Shown: positions 49,036 through 58,829 of the stretch, in pieces
Layout: every line of letters begins with the position of its first letter
How positions within the stretch are numbered: the first letter of the stretch is position 1
Notes under the pieces: model-generated
What the model saw: the letters and a program-made list of their open reading frames with translations, nothing else
Database searches by the model: none
Told to the model about the DNA's origin: nothing
Assembly: GCF_964186625.1 (NCBI RefSeq)
Contig: NZ_OZ075108.1
Location: 248,001-312,000 of the forward strand
Direction: 5' to 3'
Source of the DNA: Asticcacaulis sp. MM231
GTDB lineage: Bacteria > Pseudomonadota > Alphaproteobacteria > Caulobacterales > Caulobacteraceae
DNA: 64,000 nucleotides
Position numbers and translations under genes: made by a program

Positions 49036-50466
49036 ATGTCCACTACATCCACCCCCGGCTATCCCCCGCAAAACCCAGCCCCGCGTCAGATCATCAGCCG
49101 CAGCAAGGGTACCAAGCTTCTGATCGTCTGTATCCTCGCCGTGCTCATGTCGGTGCCGGCGGGCTTTGTCTTCCTGTTGTTGCTTGACCGCACCCACCGC
49201 GCTGACGAGGTCACCCGCGAAATCGGCGGCCTGATGGGCGGCCCGCAAACCTTCCTGGGCCCGGTCATCACCGTGCCCTATGTTGCCCCGCCCAAGGTCG
49301 AGACCGACGCCAACGGCGTCAAGTCGGTGGTGCCCGCCCAGACCGGCAATCTGGTCGTCTTTCCAGTCACCGGCAAGGCTGTGGCCACCAGCAAGAGCGA
49401 GGTGCGCTCGCGCTCGCTATTTCGCGTGCCGGTCTATACCACCGACCTGCATTTCACCGCCCATTTCGATCTGACCCAGGTCAAGGCGCCCCCCGGCGCC
49501 ATGCTCGACTGGAGCCGTGCCCAGTTGCTTTCCGGTGCGTCCGATTCACGCGGCGCGCGCAAGGACATCACCGCCACGGTCGACGGTCAGGCCATGACTC
49601 TGGCGCCGGCGGTCGAAGGCGCGCAAAGCCTCAGCACCGATAGCGGCAGCGGCAAGCTCGACCTGTTCTCGACGCCCCTGGCATCGCTCGATACCGCCAA
49701 GCCCTATGACGTCACCCTCGATATGAGCTTTACCGGCGCGCAAAAGATCGGCGTGCTGGCCTATGCCAAGTCGTCCGAGGTTACGCTTTCCGGTGACTGG
49801 AACACGCCGTCGTTCGGCGGCGGTTTCCTGCCGGCCACGCGCGCCTTTCGCCACGATCGGCAGACGCCGCTGGTCAAGGGCGAGGAAGACCTGAAATCGG
49901 GCTTCCGGGCCACCTGGTCTGTGCCTTTTGTGGCGCGCGGCCTGCCGGCGGTCATCAATCTCGATAGCCTGTCGTCACTCGGCAAGTCGGAACTGTCGGT
50001 CGCCTTTGTCGAGAACACCAATCCCTATAAGAATGTCGGCCGTTCGCTGAAATACGCCCTGCTGTTCGTTGGTCTCGTCTTCCTGACCTATTTCGTTTTT
50101 GAGAGCACCTCGAAGCGCGAACTGCACCCGGCGCAATATATCCTGATTGGCCTGACGCAGATCACCTTCTATTTGTTGCTGCTGTCGCTGGCCGAGCGCA
50201 TCGGCTTCGATCTCGCCTTTCTTGCCGCGGCCATCGCCACGGTGGGGCTGATATCGAGCTATGCCGGCATGGTGTTCAAAAGCCGGTTACGTGGTTTTGC
50301 CGCCCTGATTATCTTTTCCTTGTTGTACGGAATGATCTATACGCTGATGCGGATGGAAGATTACGCGCTGCTGATCGGCGCCGTGGCGGCCTTCGTGGTC
50401 ATCGCCACCGTGATGATCTTGACGCGAAATATAAACTGGTACGGCAAGGAAACCGAGACTGCGTAA
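49036..50466 (+). CDS. creD: CreD family inner-membrane protein
   Basis: 476 residues: one N-terminal membrane helix (about 28-50), a large periplasmic domain (about 55-330) and a cluster of C-terminal helices (about 335-465). FLGPVITVPY and the LTYFVFESTSKRELHPAQYILIGL stretch are typical of CreD. In enterobacteria creD is the major target of CreBC; no creBC genes are present here, and its molecular role is unknown. The start at 49036 has AAGGAAACC before it. Confidence 0.9.
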   Translation: MSTTSTPGYPPQNPAPRQIISRSKGTKLLIVCILAVLMSVPAGFVFLLLLDRTHRADEVTREIGGLMGGPQTFLGPVITVPYVAPPKVETDANGVKSVVPAQTGNLVVFPVTGKAVATSKSEVRSRSLFRVPVYTTDLHFTAHFDLTQVKAPPGAMLDWSRAQLLSGASDSRGARKDITATVDGQAMTLAPAVEGAQSLSTDSGSGKLDLFSTPLASLDTAKPYDVTLDMSFTGAQKIGVLAYAKSSEVTLSGDWNTPSFGGGFLPATRAFRHDRQTPLVKGEEDLKSGFRATWSVPFVARGLPAVINLDSLSSLGKSELSVAFVENTNPYKNVGRSLKYALLFVGLVFLTYFVFESTSKRELHPAQYILIGLTQITFYLLLLSLAERIGFDLAFLAAAIATVGLISSYAGMVFKSRLRGFAALIIFSLLYGMIYTLMRMEDYALLIGAVAAFVVIATVMILTRNINWYGKETETA

Positions 50467-50539
50467 GGAACTAAAAGCCTTTTTTGAAGACTTTATTCCA
50501 CCGTCCACGCGAATAGATGCCCGTCAGCGCATCCTTATC

Positions 50540-51508
50540 GTGGGCGGTGTTTTCCTTGGCATAGCTCTTACCGCCCTGATTTGCGGCCTGTTCGAGCGCG
50601 ATCTGCATCTCAAATGGTGGCTGATGGCTCCGCTCGGCGCCTCGGCCGCGCAGGTCTTCGCTGTGCCGGGTTCGCCGATGTCGCAGCCCTGGCCGATTAT
50701 CGGCGGGCATGCCCTGTCGGCCCTGGCCGGTCTGATCGCTTTTCATGAGTTTGGCCATACGGCGCTTGGCGCCGGTACGGCTGTCGCCCTGGCGGTCCTG
50801 CTGATGGTCAGCTTGCGTGCCCTGCATCCCTCCGGTGGCGGCACCGCCCTGTTCGTGGTCATCGCCCAGACAACCGACTGGTCGTTCATTCTGTTCCCGG
50901 TGACGGTCAACGCCGCTGTTCTGGTTATCGTCGCCATCGCCTACCATCATCTGACCGGCGTCAAATATCCGCAGCGTCAGATTGTCAGCGCCACACCACA
51001 CCTGCTGGCCCTGCATCGCTTCGATCCGTCCGATCTTGAGGCCGCCCTGCTGGGCTATAATCAGGCGCTCGATATCAGCCGCGAAGACGTTGAAAAGCTG
51101 ATCGAACAAACCGAGATGCAGGCCTATATGCGCCTTGCCCGCAAGATGACCTGCGGCCAGATCATGGTGGCTAAGCTGCGCACGATCGCGCCGAATACAC
51201 CGCTCAGTTTCGCCGAGGCCACCATGGTGCGCCACGATATCAAGGCCCTGCCGGTGGTTGACAGCCGCCGTAAACTGATGGGATTGCTGCGACTGGACGA
51301 TACGCTCAAGTCCGAACCCTCATTGCCGGCGGGTCAGGTTATGCGCCAGACCTATGCGCGCGTAAAGCCCGGGGATTCTGCCACCGAATTGCTGCCGATA
51401 CTGGCCAAAGGTGATCGTCGCCACGTTATGGTGGTTGATGACGAGGGCCGGCTCGAAGGCATGGTCAGCAAGTCTGACCTGATGCGCGCCCTGTTCCATG
51501 CCGGATAG
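50540..51508 (+). CDS. HPP family membrane protein with C-terminal CBS domains
   Basis: 322 residues from a GTG at 50540: four or more membrane helices (about 2-135) of the HPP domain with PLGASAAQVFAVPGSPMSQPWPIIGGH and ALHPSGGGTALF (the HPP motif), then a linker and a CBS pair (about 200-320, MTCGQIMV...TPLSFAEATMVRHDIKALPVVD and HVMVVDDEGRLEGMVSKSDLMRAL). Related proteins transport nitrite in plants; the bacterial role is not settled. The frame is open upstream to 50435 and RKELKAFFEDFIPPSTR looks genuine, so a CTG start at 50459, with AAGGAA before it and overlapping creD, is quite possible. Confidence 0.85.
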   Translation: MGGVFLGIALTALICGLFERDLHLKWWLMAPLGASAAQVFAVPGSPMSQPWPIIGGHALSALAGLIAFHEFGHTALGAGTAVALAVLLMVSLRALHPSGGGTALFVVIAQTTDWSFILFPVTVNAAVLVIVAIAYHHLTGVKYPQRQIVSATPHLLALHRFDPSDLEAALLGYNQALDISREDVEKLIEQTEMQAYMRLARKMTCGQIMVAKLRTIAPNTPLSFAEATMVRHDIKALPVVDSRRKLMGLLRLDDTLKSEPSLPAGQVMRQTYARVKPGDSATELLPILAKGDRRHVMVVDDEGRLEGMVSKSDLMRALFHAG

Positions 51509-51513
51509 ACCGG

Positions 51514-53956
51514 TTAAGCGACGCTGGAGACCGTATCGTCGCTGCGATCGATCACGTTCAGTGTTTTCGTGTCTGCTTGAGGCTCAGCCGCGACAGGTTC
51601 GGATTTCCCCGCATCGGCCTGACCCGGCAGGTGAATTTTGAAGCTGGCGCCCTCGTTGGGTTCGGATTCCAGCGTGATCCAGCCCTCATGCAGTTCGACC
51701 AGCGCCTTGACCAGCGCCAGGCCTAGGCCCGGACCTCCGCGTTCACGGCCGATATAACGGTCAAAAATATGCGCCTGCACATGATAGGGGATGCCGCGAC
51801 CGGTATAGGCCACTTCCAGCACCAGATTGTCGCCGTCCTTTTTCGCGTTCAGCATAACCGCGCCGCCGCTGGTGGCGTTACGAATCGCGTTGCCCAGCAG
51901 ATGTTCGAGGCATTGGCCGAGGCGCTTGGCATCGACGCGCACCATGCCGGTCTCGACCACGCCGGTGTAATCGAACTTGACGCCGCGGGCCTTGAACACA
52001 TCGGTGAGCCGCAGACCAACCTCGGCCACGATATCGAGCAGGCGGACATCGGCGCGCGAGATCGACATCTCGCCGGCATCGATCTGAGCCATATCAAGCA
52101 CGTCATCGATCGAACGCGCCAGTTCCTGCGCCGCGCTCTGGATCGAATTCGAGGAAGGCCTTCTGCTTCGGATTGGTATCGGCCGAAGTCACCTGCGCCT
52201 GCAACAGTTCGGCATAGCCGACGATGGTGGTCAGCGGCGTGCGCAGTTCGTAGGAGACATTGGCAACGAAATCACGCTTCAACCGAACCAACTCGTTCAG
52301 GGCCTCATCGCGCGCCTCGATGGCCTTTTCAAGCTGGCGCGTGGCGGTGATATCGGAGAAGGCCACCAGCGTCGCGCCATCCGGCAGGGGCTGGGTGCGC
52401 CATTGCGCCAGGCGGCCATCGGAGATCTTGATCTCGCCGATTTGCGGCGCACGCGCCAGCGGATCGGTATCGGTGACGCGGGCCTTAAGCTCGGCCCAGA
52501 AGCCGCGATCATGAACCAACGGCAGGCACAGTTCGGCCAGATCGGCGAAGTCCATCACCGTAGTGATATCTTCAGGCTGCAAGGCCCAGAACTTGTCAAA
52601 CGCCAGATTACGCAGGCGGAGGCGACCATCGCTGCCATAGACCGACACGGCGTCGTTAAGCTGGTCGAGCGTCGATTTCTGTACCTGAATAAGCGCATTG
52701 AACTGCGCCTTGAGCTTCAGTTCGCCGGTCTTGTCGGAGAACAGGATCAGCAGGCCGCCCAGCGGATGCGGCTGGCGCACAACACGCAAGGAGCGGCCAT
52801 CGGGCAGGCTCCACATTTCATCGTCGGCCGTATGGGTCAGCCCGTAAAATTCCAGTTCGCGCGTCTTGAAGGCGCTGTAATCACCGGTTTCCGGCGAGCG
52901 GCGCTTCTGGCGCAGGCGATCGAGCCATTCGCCGTGCGTCGGACGCTCATCGAGCCAGGCGGCTTCCAGATCCCACAGCTTCTCGAACGCCCGGTTGCGG
53001 AACATCAACTGCTTTTCCGGCCCGAAGATTGCCACGGCGTCTTCCAGCGTATCGAGCGTTTCGTCGTGTGCCTTGGCGTGGCGCTTGAGCGCTTCACGGC
53101 TTTCCTCGGCCTCGGTGACATCGACCGCGTAGGCGCAGGCATAGGCATCGTTGAGCGGCTCGGCGATGACCTGAAAGGCGCGGCGCTGACCGCCGACTGT
53201 CAGCCAGCGGAAGCCTTCGCGGCGCGTCTTCTGCTCCATCGCTTCCATGACCAGGGCATCGGCATTGCGGTCAAGCGACAGGTTATTCTTGATGGCCTCG
53301 TCAAGGCTTGAGGCCTCGGCGGCCTTCAGCCAGGCGGCATTGACCCAGACGATGCGGCCATCACGCGCGCAGATCCAGCAAGGTGCAGGCAAATGCTCGG
53401 CCATCTGCGCGAACGGACCGGACGACAGCGAGGCCTTGGCGCCGGCAATCGCCAGCCGGATCCAGGCGGTGGCGCCCGACGATTTGCCCTCAATGATCAA
53501 GGTCATGCCGGCGAGCGTGGCGGCGCTGATACCGGCGATCTTGTTAGGCGGGGTTTCGGCGAAAACCTCGAAACGGCACCACTTGCCTTCGGAAATCAGT
53601 TCCTTGAGGCCCAGTCCGGCTTCTGCGGAGGTTTCGCCCAGCGCCTGGACCACCTGCGGTGCTATATCGGCACTGCTGTTGAGTTTGAGGCCGAGCGCTT
53701 CGGCGCAGAGGCGCAGGGTGTCTTCGCCCCAGACCAACCGCACCGTATCGCCTTCAACCGCCAGAAAGGCCTCGTCAAAGGCCGTGGTTGCGGCGTCGAG
53801 CTCGCGCAACATGCTTTCTTTGACGGTGAGGTCGGCTTTCAGCGTATCGCGGGCCTTGGAGAAGCGCATACGGTTGCGCAAGGCCAGCCACGTGGTGGAC
53901 AGGGCCAAGGCCAATCCGCCCGCTGCGGCGGTATAGGCAATGGAGGCTATGGCCAT
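51514..53956 (-). CDS. divL: DivL, tyrosine pseudokinase of the CckA-CtrA pathway, interrupted by one frameshift
   Basis: In Caulobacter DivL senses phosphorylated DivK and controls CckA, hence CtrA; it is essential. The protein starts with a membrane helix (about 5-25), then three PAS-like domains (about 190-500), DHp with VSYELRTPLTTI where Tyr569 replaces the usual His, and an ATPase-like domain. The frame changes near 52145: KAFLE must be followed by IQSAAQELARSIDDV, one base out; removing one T from GAATTCGATC gives LESIQSAAQ. The G1-box reads AYTGRGIP instead of DTGRGIP. Total about 813 residues (Caulobacter DivL 769). An essential gene makes a sequencing error the likelier cause of the frameshift. 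Confidence 0.88.
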
Positions 53957-54259
53957 GGTTTATCCGAACGAATCACTTAAGTTGCTACTATAGAGTAAGT
54001 TGATTCGCCTGTAAAAAGCGGTAAAGGCAAACTTAACCGCAATTCTTTTGGGCGGCGCAGGCATGGTTTTTTTCATGCCGCTGGTGGTCATGAGGAGGCG
54101 CTCAGCGCCTTATTTGCTGGTGTAACCCCATTTATACCCCCAATTTGCCATCAGGGCCGTGGACGCGGAGGTACAGTTGCGGACACTTCAGATGTAACCG
54201 GAGCAAATTCCCGTGCAGTTGGGGTTGGCAGGGACTTGGGTTTGTGATTTAAGCTTTGG
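53957..54259. other. Intergenic region at the boundary of the accessory island
   Basis: Upstream region of divL followed by non-coding sequence leading to the transposase fragment. Small dyads GGCATG/CATGCC (54057-54077) and AGGCGC/GCGCCT (54096-54111) are seen, otherwise nothing recognised. The left end of the transposon fragment probably lies within 54120-54259. Confidence 0.35.
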
Positions 54260-55171
54260 ATGTCTCGCACTCCTGAATCGGATGATGGTTTATCGCTTGC
54301 CGGGTTACGGCAGGTTGTTTCGACGCTCGTGGCGCAAGTTGAGCGGCTTCATGCAGAGGTTTCGGCGCAGTCGCAGATCATCGAAGATCAGTCTCGGACG
54401 ATTGAAGACCTGAAGCTTGCGGTTTCGGTTCGCGATGTGAAGATCTCTGAACAAGCCGACGAGATCGCCCGCCTGAAGGGTCTGCCGCCGCGTCCGAAGT
54501 TTCCAGGCAAACCGTCAGGGATGGAAAAGGCGTCTTCGAAGCTTTTTGGGGGCAAGGGTAAGGGGGGCAAGCCTGGTCGCGGATCGAAACGTGACAAGCT
54601 GACGGTAACGGCAGCGGTCAAGCTGAAGGCTTCAGACGTGCCGACGGGGTCGCGTTTCAGGGGTTATGAAGACGTGACGGTCCAGGACCTGCACATTGAG
54701 ACAGCGGTGATCCGCTATCGTCGCGAGCGTTGGGAAACACCTGATGGCAAGCGGATTGTCGCCGACATTCCGGCGGGTGTGATGGGAGGCTTTGGGCCGC
54801 AGGTGCGCCAGTTCATTTTGGCCGCCCATTATCAGGGCCAGGTGACGAGCGAGCGCCTGGTGTCGCTGTTGAACGGCATGGGGCTTGATATCTCGAAGCG
54901 CCAGGTGGTCCGCTTTCTGAACGAGGGTCTCGATGATCTGATCATGGAAGACCAGGAGGTCTTTAAGACGGGCCTTGAGACGGCGTCATGGATCAGTGTG
55001 GATGATACGGGTGCGCGTCATAATCGCCATGACGCCTACCCCTTCAAGTTACCGGAGTTCATCAAATATCTTAGCCTGACTGTAGCCGCTACTTTTACGC
55101 TGGTATGGATTTGCATCGGAAAGCCGTCAAATAGTTCACGCTCGACTCTATCGAACGCCTGCCCAAATTGA
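54260..55171 (+). pseudogene. IS66-family transposase (TnpC type), 3'-truncated
   Basis: The first about 255 residues match IS66 TnpC/ISBst12-type transposases: coiled-coil (about 15-75), a basic Gly-Lys linker (FGGKGKGGKPGRGSKRD), zinc-finger-like region, VRQFILAAHYQGQVTSERLVSLL and the start of the catalytic domain SWISVDDTGARH, which carries the first catalytic Asp. Soon after (near 55030) homology ends and the frame continues antisense to hipA1, so about half of the enzyme including the other acidic residues is gone. No tnpA or tnpB genes precede it. Confidence 0.85.
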
Positions 55172-56367
55172 CTTTCGATTTCCTGAAAAACAATATTGGT
55201 TAGTGTGGGACCAAGGCCTGCCTCCTTGGCTGTTTCCTGAAAATGGTAGCCCCGTATTCCAAGTATGTCGTAGTGACGGCTGTTGCCGACTGACATTGCC
55301 AGCTTGTAGTGTTTGTGTGGTATCTGTTTGTAATCGAAACTGGGCTGTGCCGTCAGCACATCGTAAAATGGCGTCAGCGAATATCTGGCACCCGGCTTCA
55401 GGAAAATGCTAAAATTTTTAGCGTGTCCATCGGTAGCGCCAATCAGCCAAAAAAGTATCTGAGATTTGAAAAACGCTTGCTGGTCTTTCTGTGGATTATC
55501 GCCGTCGCGTAGAATTCGGACGATATCAGTTATCTTTGGACCGCCGTGACTTTGATATTTCTGGCTCGGAGCTACGGATAGCGCTTGGCAGAAGTCTTCT
55601 TGTGGTAGCCTGAGCAGTCGACCATCTTTGGTCCAGCGCCGGTCGAATCTTTCTACTACAAGAACTTTTCTGTTTCCAAAGTTTGTGATGCTCGCTTTGT
55701 TTACGGTCAAACCGAAGGCTTCCATGAGCTTTAGGCAGTAGTACTCGTTTTCAACACTGTTAGACAGGTCGATCGTGCCAGTACTATTTTCAATCGTACC
55801 GATCTGCGGTTTGAGAATATGTGTTGTAGGTGTTGTTCCCAGCGGTTTCTTCCAACGATTTTCGTGCCATAGCAGGGCTGTTTTTTCTTGGGCACCTGCA
55901 ACCGAGATTCGAAATCCTTCTTCTGCATCGAGTCCAAGAGGGGCGCGCGCAAGATTGGCTAAGATTCCTTCGATATCGCTTTCTGAAACGTTTTCGCCTT
56001 CTATGACCTGTACTTGATCGGTCGTTTGGTCCTCGGGCAAGAATTGCAGGGCACCAACACAGTCACGTCCAATTTTGGACAGAAGGCTGTAAGAGTTGAT
56101 GCCTTCTGCGCCTACACGTTCCGCAACACGTCTACGGATATTGTCTCGATCTGGAAGTAAGTTTTCAAAAACTGCCTGAACGCTACTACCTCTATAGGCG
56201 CGCTCGTCCAGTGGAAGGGATAAAGATACGGGTAGCGCATAGTCCTTGGCAAGCCATGTAGGGTCATAACGAAACGTCGTCGCACCACTCGGCTCCTTTT
56301 CGAGTTGGCCGATAGATTGGTTGTTCAGAAATACGTTGAGAGGAACGTGTGACGGGCGACGAGCCAT
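55036..56367 (-). CDS. hipA: HipA-family serine/threonine kinase toxin, module 1
   Basis: HipA toxins phosphorylate tRNA-charging enzymes (GltX in E. coli) and slow growth. The 443-residue protein has the N-terminal subdomain (VFLNNQSIGQLEKEPSG, FENLLPDR), the Gly-loop/ATP region ISVAGAQEKTALL, PTTHILKPQ, the LPQEDFCQALS activation segment, and the catalytic and metal sites in IGATDGHAKNFSIFL and LTPFYDVLTA. Its final codons and stop lie in the IS66 fragment, so the native C-terminus may be altered. Coding is AT-richer than the core genes. hipB1 overlaps as TAATG. Confidence 0.93.
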   Translation of the reverse strand: MARRPSHVPLNVFLNNQSIGQLEKEPSGATTFRYDPTWLAKDYALPVSLSLPLDERAYRGSSVQAVFENLLPDRDNIRRRVAERVGAEGINSYSLLSKIGRDCVGALQFLPEDQTTDQVQVIEGENVSESDIEGILANLARAPLGLDAEEGFRISVAGAQEKTALLWHENRWKKPLGTTPTTHILKPQIGTIENSTGTIDLSNSVENEYYCLKLMEAFGLTVNKASITNFGNRKVLVVERFDRRWTKDGRLLRLPQEDFCQALSVAPSQKYQSHGGPKITDIVRILRDGDNPQKDQQAFFKSQILFWLIGATDGHAKNFSIFLKPGARYSLTPFYDVLTAQPSFDYKQIPHKHYKLAMSVGNSRHYDILGIRGYHFQETAKEAGLGPTLTNIVFQEIESQFGQAFDRVERELFDGFPMQIHTSVKVAATVRLRYLMNSGNLKG

Positions 56368-56615
56368 TAGAATATGTCCTCGATATCCTGGTTGTCGCGC
56401 GTTCTAGCTGTAATCATAATTTCCAGGTCTAGGGCGGCAAGGATATCTAACAGCGTTGCTAGTTTTGTGCCTTCCTGTCCAGTTTCGACCTCCGAAACTG
56501 TAGCTTGTCGGACGCCCGCTAGGCCTGCGAGCTCGCATTGCGTCATGTTCTTTGATTCGCGATGGCGCCGTAGGACCGAGCCGATTTGTTTCGGGGATCT
56601 AGCGAGTTGTTTCAT
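56367..56615 (-). CDS. hipB: HipB-family HTH antitoxin, module 1
   Basis: 82-residue Cro/CI-type regulator (IGSVLRRHRESKNMTQCELAGLAGVRQATVSEVETGQEGTKLATLLDILAALDLE) that should neutralise HipA1 and repress the operon. The frame extends upstream to 56726, but those codons run through the operator array; GGAG six bases before the ATG at 56615 fixes the start. The stop overlaps the hipA start (TAATG), implying coupled translation. Five operators precede it. Confidence 0.92.
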   Translation of the reverse strand: MKQLARSPKQIGSVLRRHRESKNMTQCELAGLAGVRQATVSEVETGQEGTKLATLLDILAALDLEIMITARTRDNQDIEDIF

Positions 56616-56629
56616 AACGGTCTCCATGA

Positions 56630-56761
56630 ACGCTTTATACGCCTCCGCGTATAAAGCGTCAATATGCGGTGCGGCGTATAGTTTTGGTATATACGCTCTT
56701 GCGTATAAACCGACAATATACGCCACGACGCATAAATAAAATTCATACGGTGTCGCGTATG
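56630..56761. promoter_or_regulatory. Five-operator array of hipBA module 1 with exact 27-bp period
   Basis: 18-bp sites of consensus TATACGC-N4-GCGTATA begin at 56636, 56663, 56690, 56717 and 56744, each exactly 27 bp after the last. Sites 1 (56636) and 3 (56690) are perfect dyads; 2, 4 and 5 are degenerate. The first is the core of a perfect 30-bp palindrome at 56630-56659 (13-bp arms around CTCC) lying just upstream of the hipB ribosome site. Confidence 0.85.
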
Positions 56762-57068
56762 TGGAGTGCGTTTGCCCGAAAAGGTAACGGATTAAACTGC
56801 AATAAGAGCCGCCGACTTCTCTCCGTAATTAACGCCTCGGCTGGGGCCTATATCGCCGCAGTCGGGCGCAATATGGTCAAGGGTGTTCGACACGCCAAAC
56901 CGCTACACCATCAACAAATGTCCGCGCGCATCTAGGTACCCATTCGCCCAAGGCCACAGGGGGTATGATTATTTCTTTTTGTAGAACAGTTCAGTTTTCT
57001 TACGTTGCTCGACGTAATGCTCCCGATTGTCTTTCAGAGCCTCGATCAGGTAGTCGATCCCATCTGTG
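56762..57068. other. Non-coding stretch with two gene remnants
   Basis: Between the operator array and the IS21 element. On the minus strand 56897-56935 matches the last codons of an HTH antitoxin gene (DARGHLLMV then stop), as at 63015-63040. The 3' part of the IS21-split reading frame occupies 56969-57068. Otherwise no gene. Confidence 0.5.
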
Positions 57069-57269
57069 TGCGAAATCCGATTTGATCCCGGCCACTGTTC
57101 CGATTTGATGTCGGCCGGCATTCCGATTTGAAGTCGGCCACCGTACCGATTTGAAGCCGGCCGGGTGTGAAGTAATATTGCACCGTAATATCCCTAACTC
57201 TCAGGCGCGTTTTGTTGGGTCAGCCACCGAGGCATAACTGTCTCCATGATCAATCATGGGGATACCGGA

Positions 57270-58811
57270 ATGCCTGCGAAGAGAGAGCTGACGATGAAGC
57301 AATTACGGCAGATTTTGCGGCTGACGCATGACGGAACGAGTGCGCGCGAGATCGCACGACGACTGGGCAGCGCGCGAAGTACGATCCAGGACAGTCTGAA
57401 GCGTGCAAGGGCGGCGGGGCTATCATGGCCTCTGCCCGCTGAGTTGACGGACAGCCTGCTTGAGAAGCAACTTTACGCCTGCAGCAGTGGATTCCAAGGC
57501 GCCCGGCGACGGCCCGAAGCCGACTGGCAGGCGCTGGTCAAGGAGATGAAGCGTCCGGGTGTCCATCTGATGATGCTTTGGGAAGAATACCGTGAGATCC
57601 ATCAGGATGGATACAGTTATAGCCGTTTTTGCGATCTGTACCGTGCCTTCGAGATGCGTCTGTCGCCGGTCATGCGGCAGGATCATGTGGCGGGCGATAA
57701 AGTCTTCGTCGACTATTCAGGTAAGAAGCTCGGCATTGTTGACCGCCTGACCGGAGAGATCCGTTTAGCCGAGATCTTTGTCGGCGTTCTTGGGGCGTCA
57801 AACTACACCTATGCCGAGGCCACCTGGACACAAACCCTGCCAGACTGGATCGGCGCACACGTGCGGATGCTCAACGTGTTCCAGGGCTCGCCGAGACTAG
57901 TTGTGCCGGACAATCTCAAGTCAGGCGTCAACAAGGCCTCGTTCTACGACCCCGAGATCAACCGAACCTACGGGATGATGGCGGCCCACTATAATATGGG
58001 TGTCCTTCCAGCCAGGCCCTATAAACCAAAGGATAAGTCGAAGGTCGAGGCTGGGGTTCGCTTTGCCCAGTCTTACATTTTAGGGCGCCTGCGCAATCAA
58101 ACCTTCTTCTCTCTGGCCGAGGCCAATGAAGCCATTGCGGAGATAATGGCGCGAATGAATGGGCGCATCATGCGCAAGATCGGGCAAAGCCGCCTGGAGC
58201 TGTTCGAGGCCGTAGAAAGGCCCGCTTTGGCCCAGCTGCCCGCGACGGACTACGAGTTTGCTGAGTGGAAGCTGGCGCGGGTTTCTCTGGATTATCACAT
58301 CGAGCTGGCGGGCTTCTTTTACTCAGTTCCCCATAAACTGATCCGGGAACAGGTCGATACCCGCCTAACAGCTCGGATGGTTGAGATCTTCCACCGGGGC
58401 AAACAGGTTGCTGTCCATGAGCGGCGGTACAATGGCCGGTCACATGGTACAAATCCGGACCATATGCCCAGCTCCCATCGCAGTTATGCGGAATGGTCAC
58501 CCGAACGGTTCAGCCACTGGGCTTTGTCCATCGGTCGCGAGACCGAAGGGCTCATCGTCGCCATTCTGGCCCGCCACCGTCATCCCGAGCACGGCTACCG
58601 AACCTGCCTTGGGGTCATGAACATGTTCAAAAAACTTGAACCGGCGCGGGCAGAACGGGTGGCTTCCAAGGCCGTTGCCATAGGGGCCTTCAATTACAAA
58701 AGCATCGCCTCGATCATCGAACACAGGCTGGATGCCACCGGCACGGATGACGGACCAGAATTCATCCTGACCCATCCCAATCTGCGGGGGCCGCAGTACT
58801 TCCTTCAGTAA
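57270..58811 (+). CDS. istA: IS21-family transposase IstA
   Basis: About 513 residues: N-terminal helix-turn-helix (MKQLRQILRLTHDGTSAREIARRLGSARSTIQDSL), DDE core beginning at DKVFVDYSGKKLGI (first Asp) with LVVPDNLKSGV (second Asp) and KDKSKVEAGVRFAQ (Glu), then a C-terminal beta domain. The frame is open from 57246; MPAKRELTMKQ at 57270 fits related IstA starts. Followed 18 bp later by istB. Confidence 0.93.
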   Translation: MPAKRELTMKQLRQILRLTHDGTSAREIARRLGSARSTIQDSLKRARAAGLSWPLPAELTDSLLEKQLYACSSGFQGARRRPEADWQALVKEMKRPGVHLMMLWEEYREIHQDGYSYSRFCDLYRAFEMRLSPVMRQDHVAGDKVFVDYSGKKLGIVDRLTGEIRLAEIFVGVLGASNYTYAEATWTQTLPDWIGAHVRMLNVFQGSPRLVVPDNLKSGVNKASFYDPEINRTYGMMAAHYNMGVLPARPYKPKDKSKVEAGVRFAQSYILGRLRNQTFFSLAEANEAIAEIMARMNGRIMRKIGQSRLELFEAVERPALAQLPATDYEFAEWKLARVSLDYHIELAGFFYSVPHKLIREQVDTRLTARMVEIFHRGKQVAVHERRYNGRSHGTNPDHMPSSHRSYAEWSPERFSHWALSIGRETEGLIVAILARHRHPEHGYRTCLGVMNMFKKLEPARAERVASKAVAIGAFNYKSIASIIEHRLDATGTDDGPEFILTHPNLRGPQYFLQ

Positions 58812-58829
58812 AAACAAAGGACATAGATT

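Noticed and set aside
56630-56761. CRISPR-like array because of regular repeats
   Set aside because: Repeats are 18-bp dyads with only 9 bp between them and the second array has unequal unit content; they fit HTH operators, and no cas genes are present.
56374-56935. Plus-strand frames over hipB1 and its operator array
   Set aside because: They are antisense to hipB1 or run through the palindromic operators; no protein-like features.
57069-57165. Direct repeats at the IS21 ends as an independent iteron array
   Set aside because: Inverse copies occur at the other end of the element; they are the multiple terminal repeats typical of IS21.
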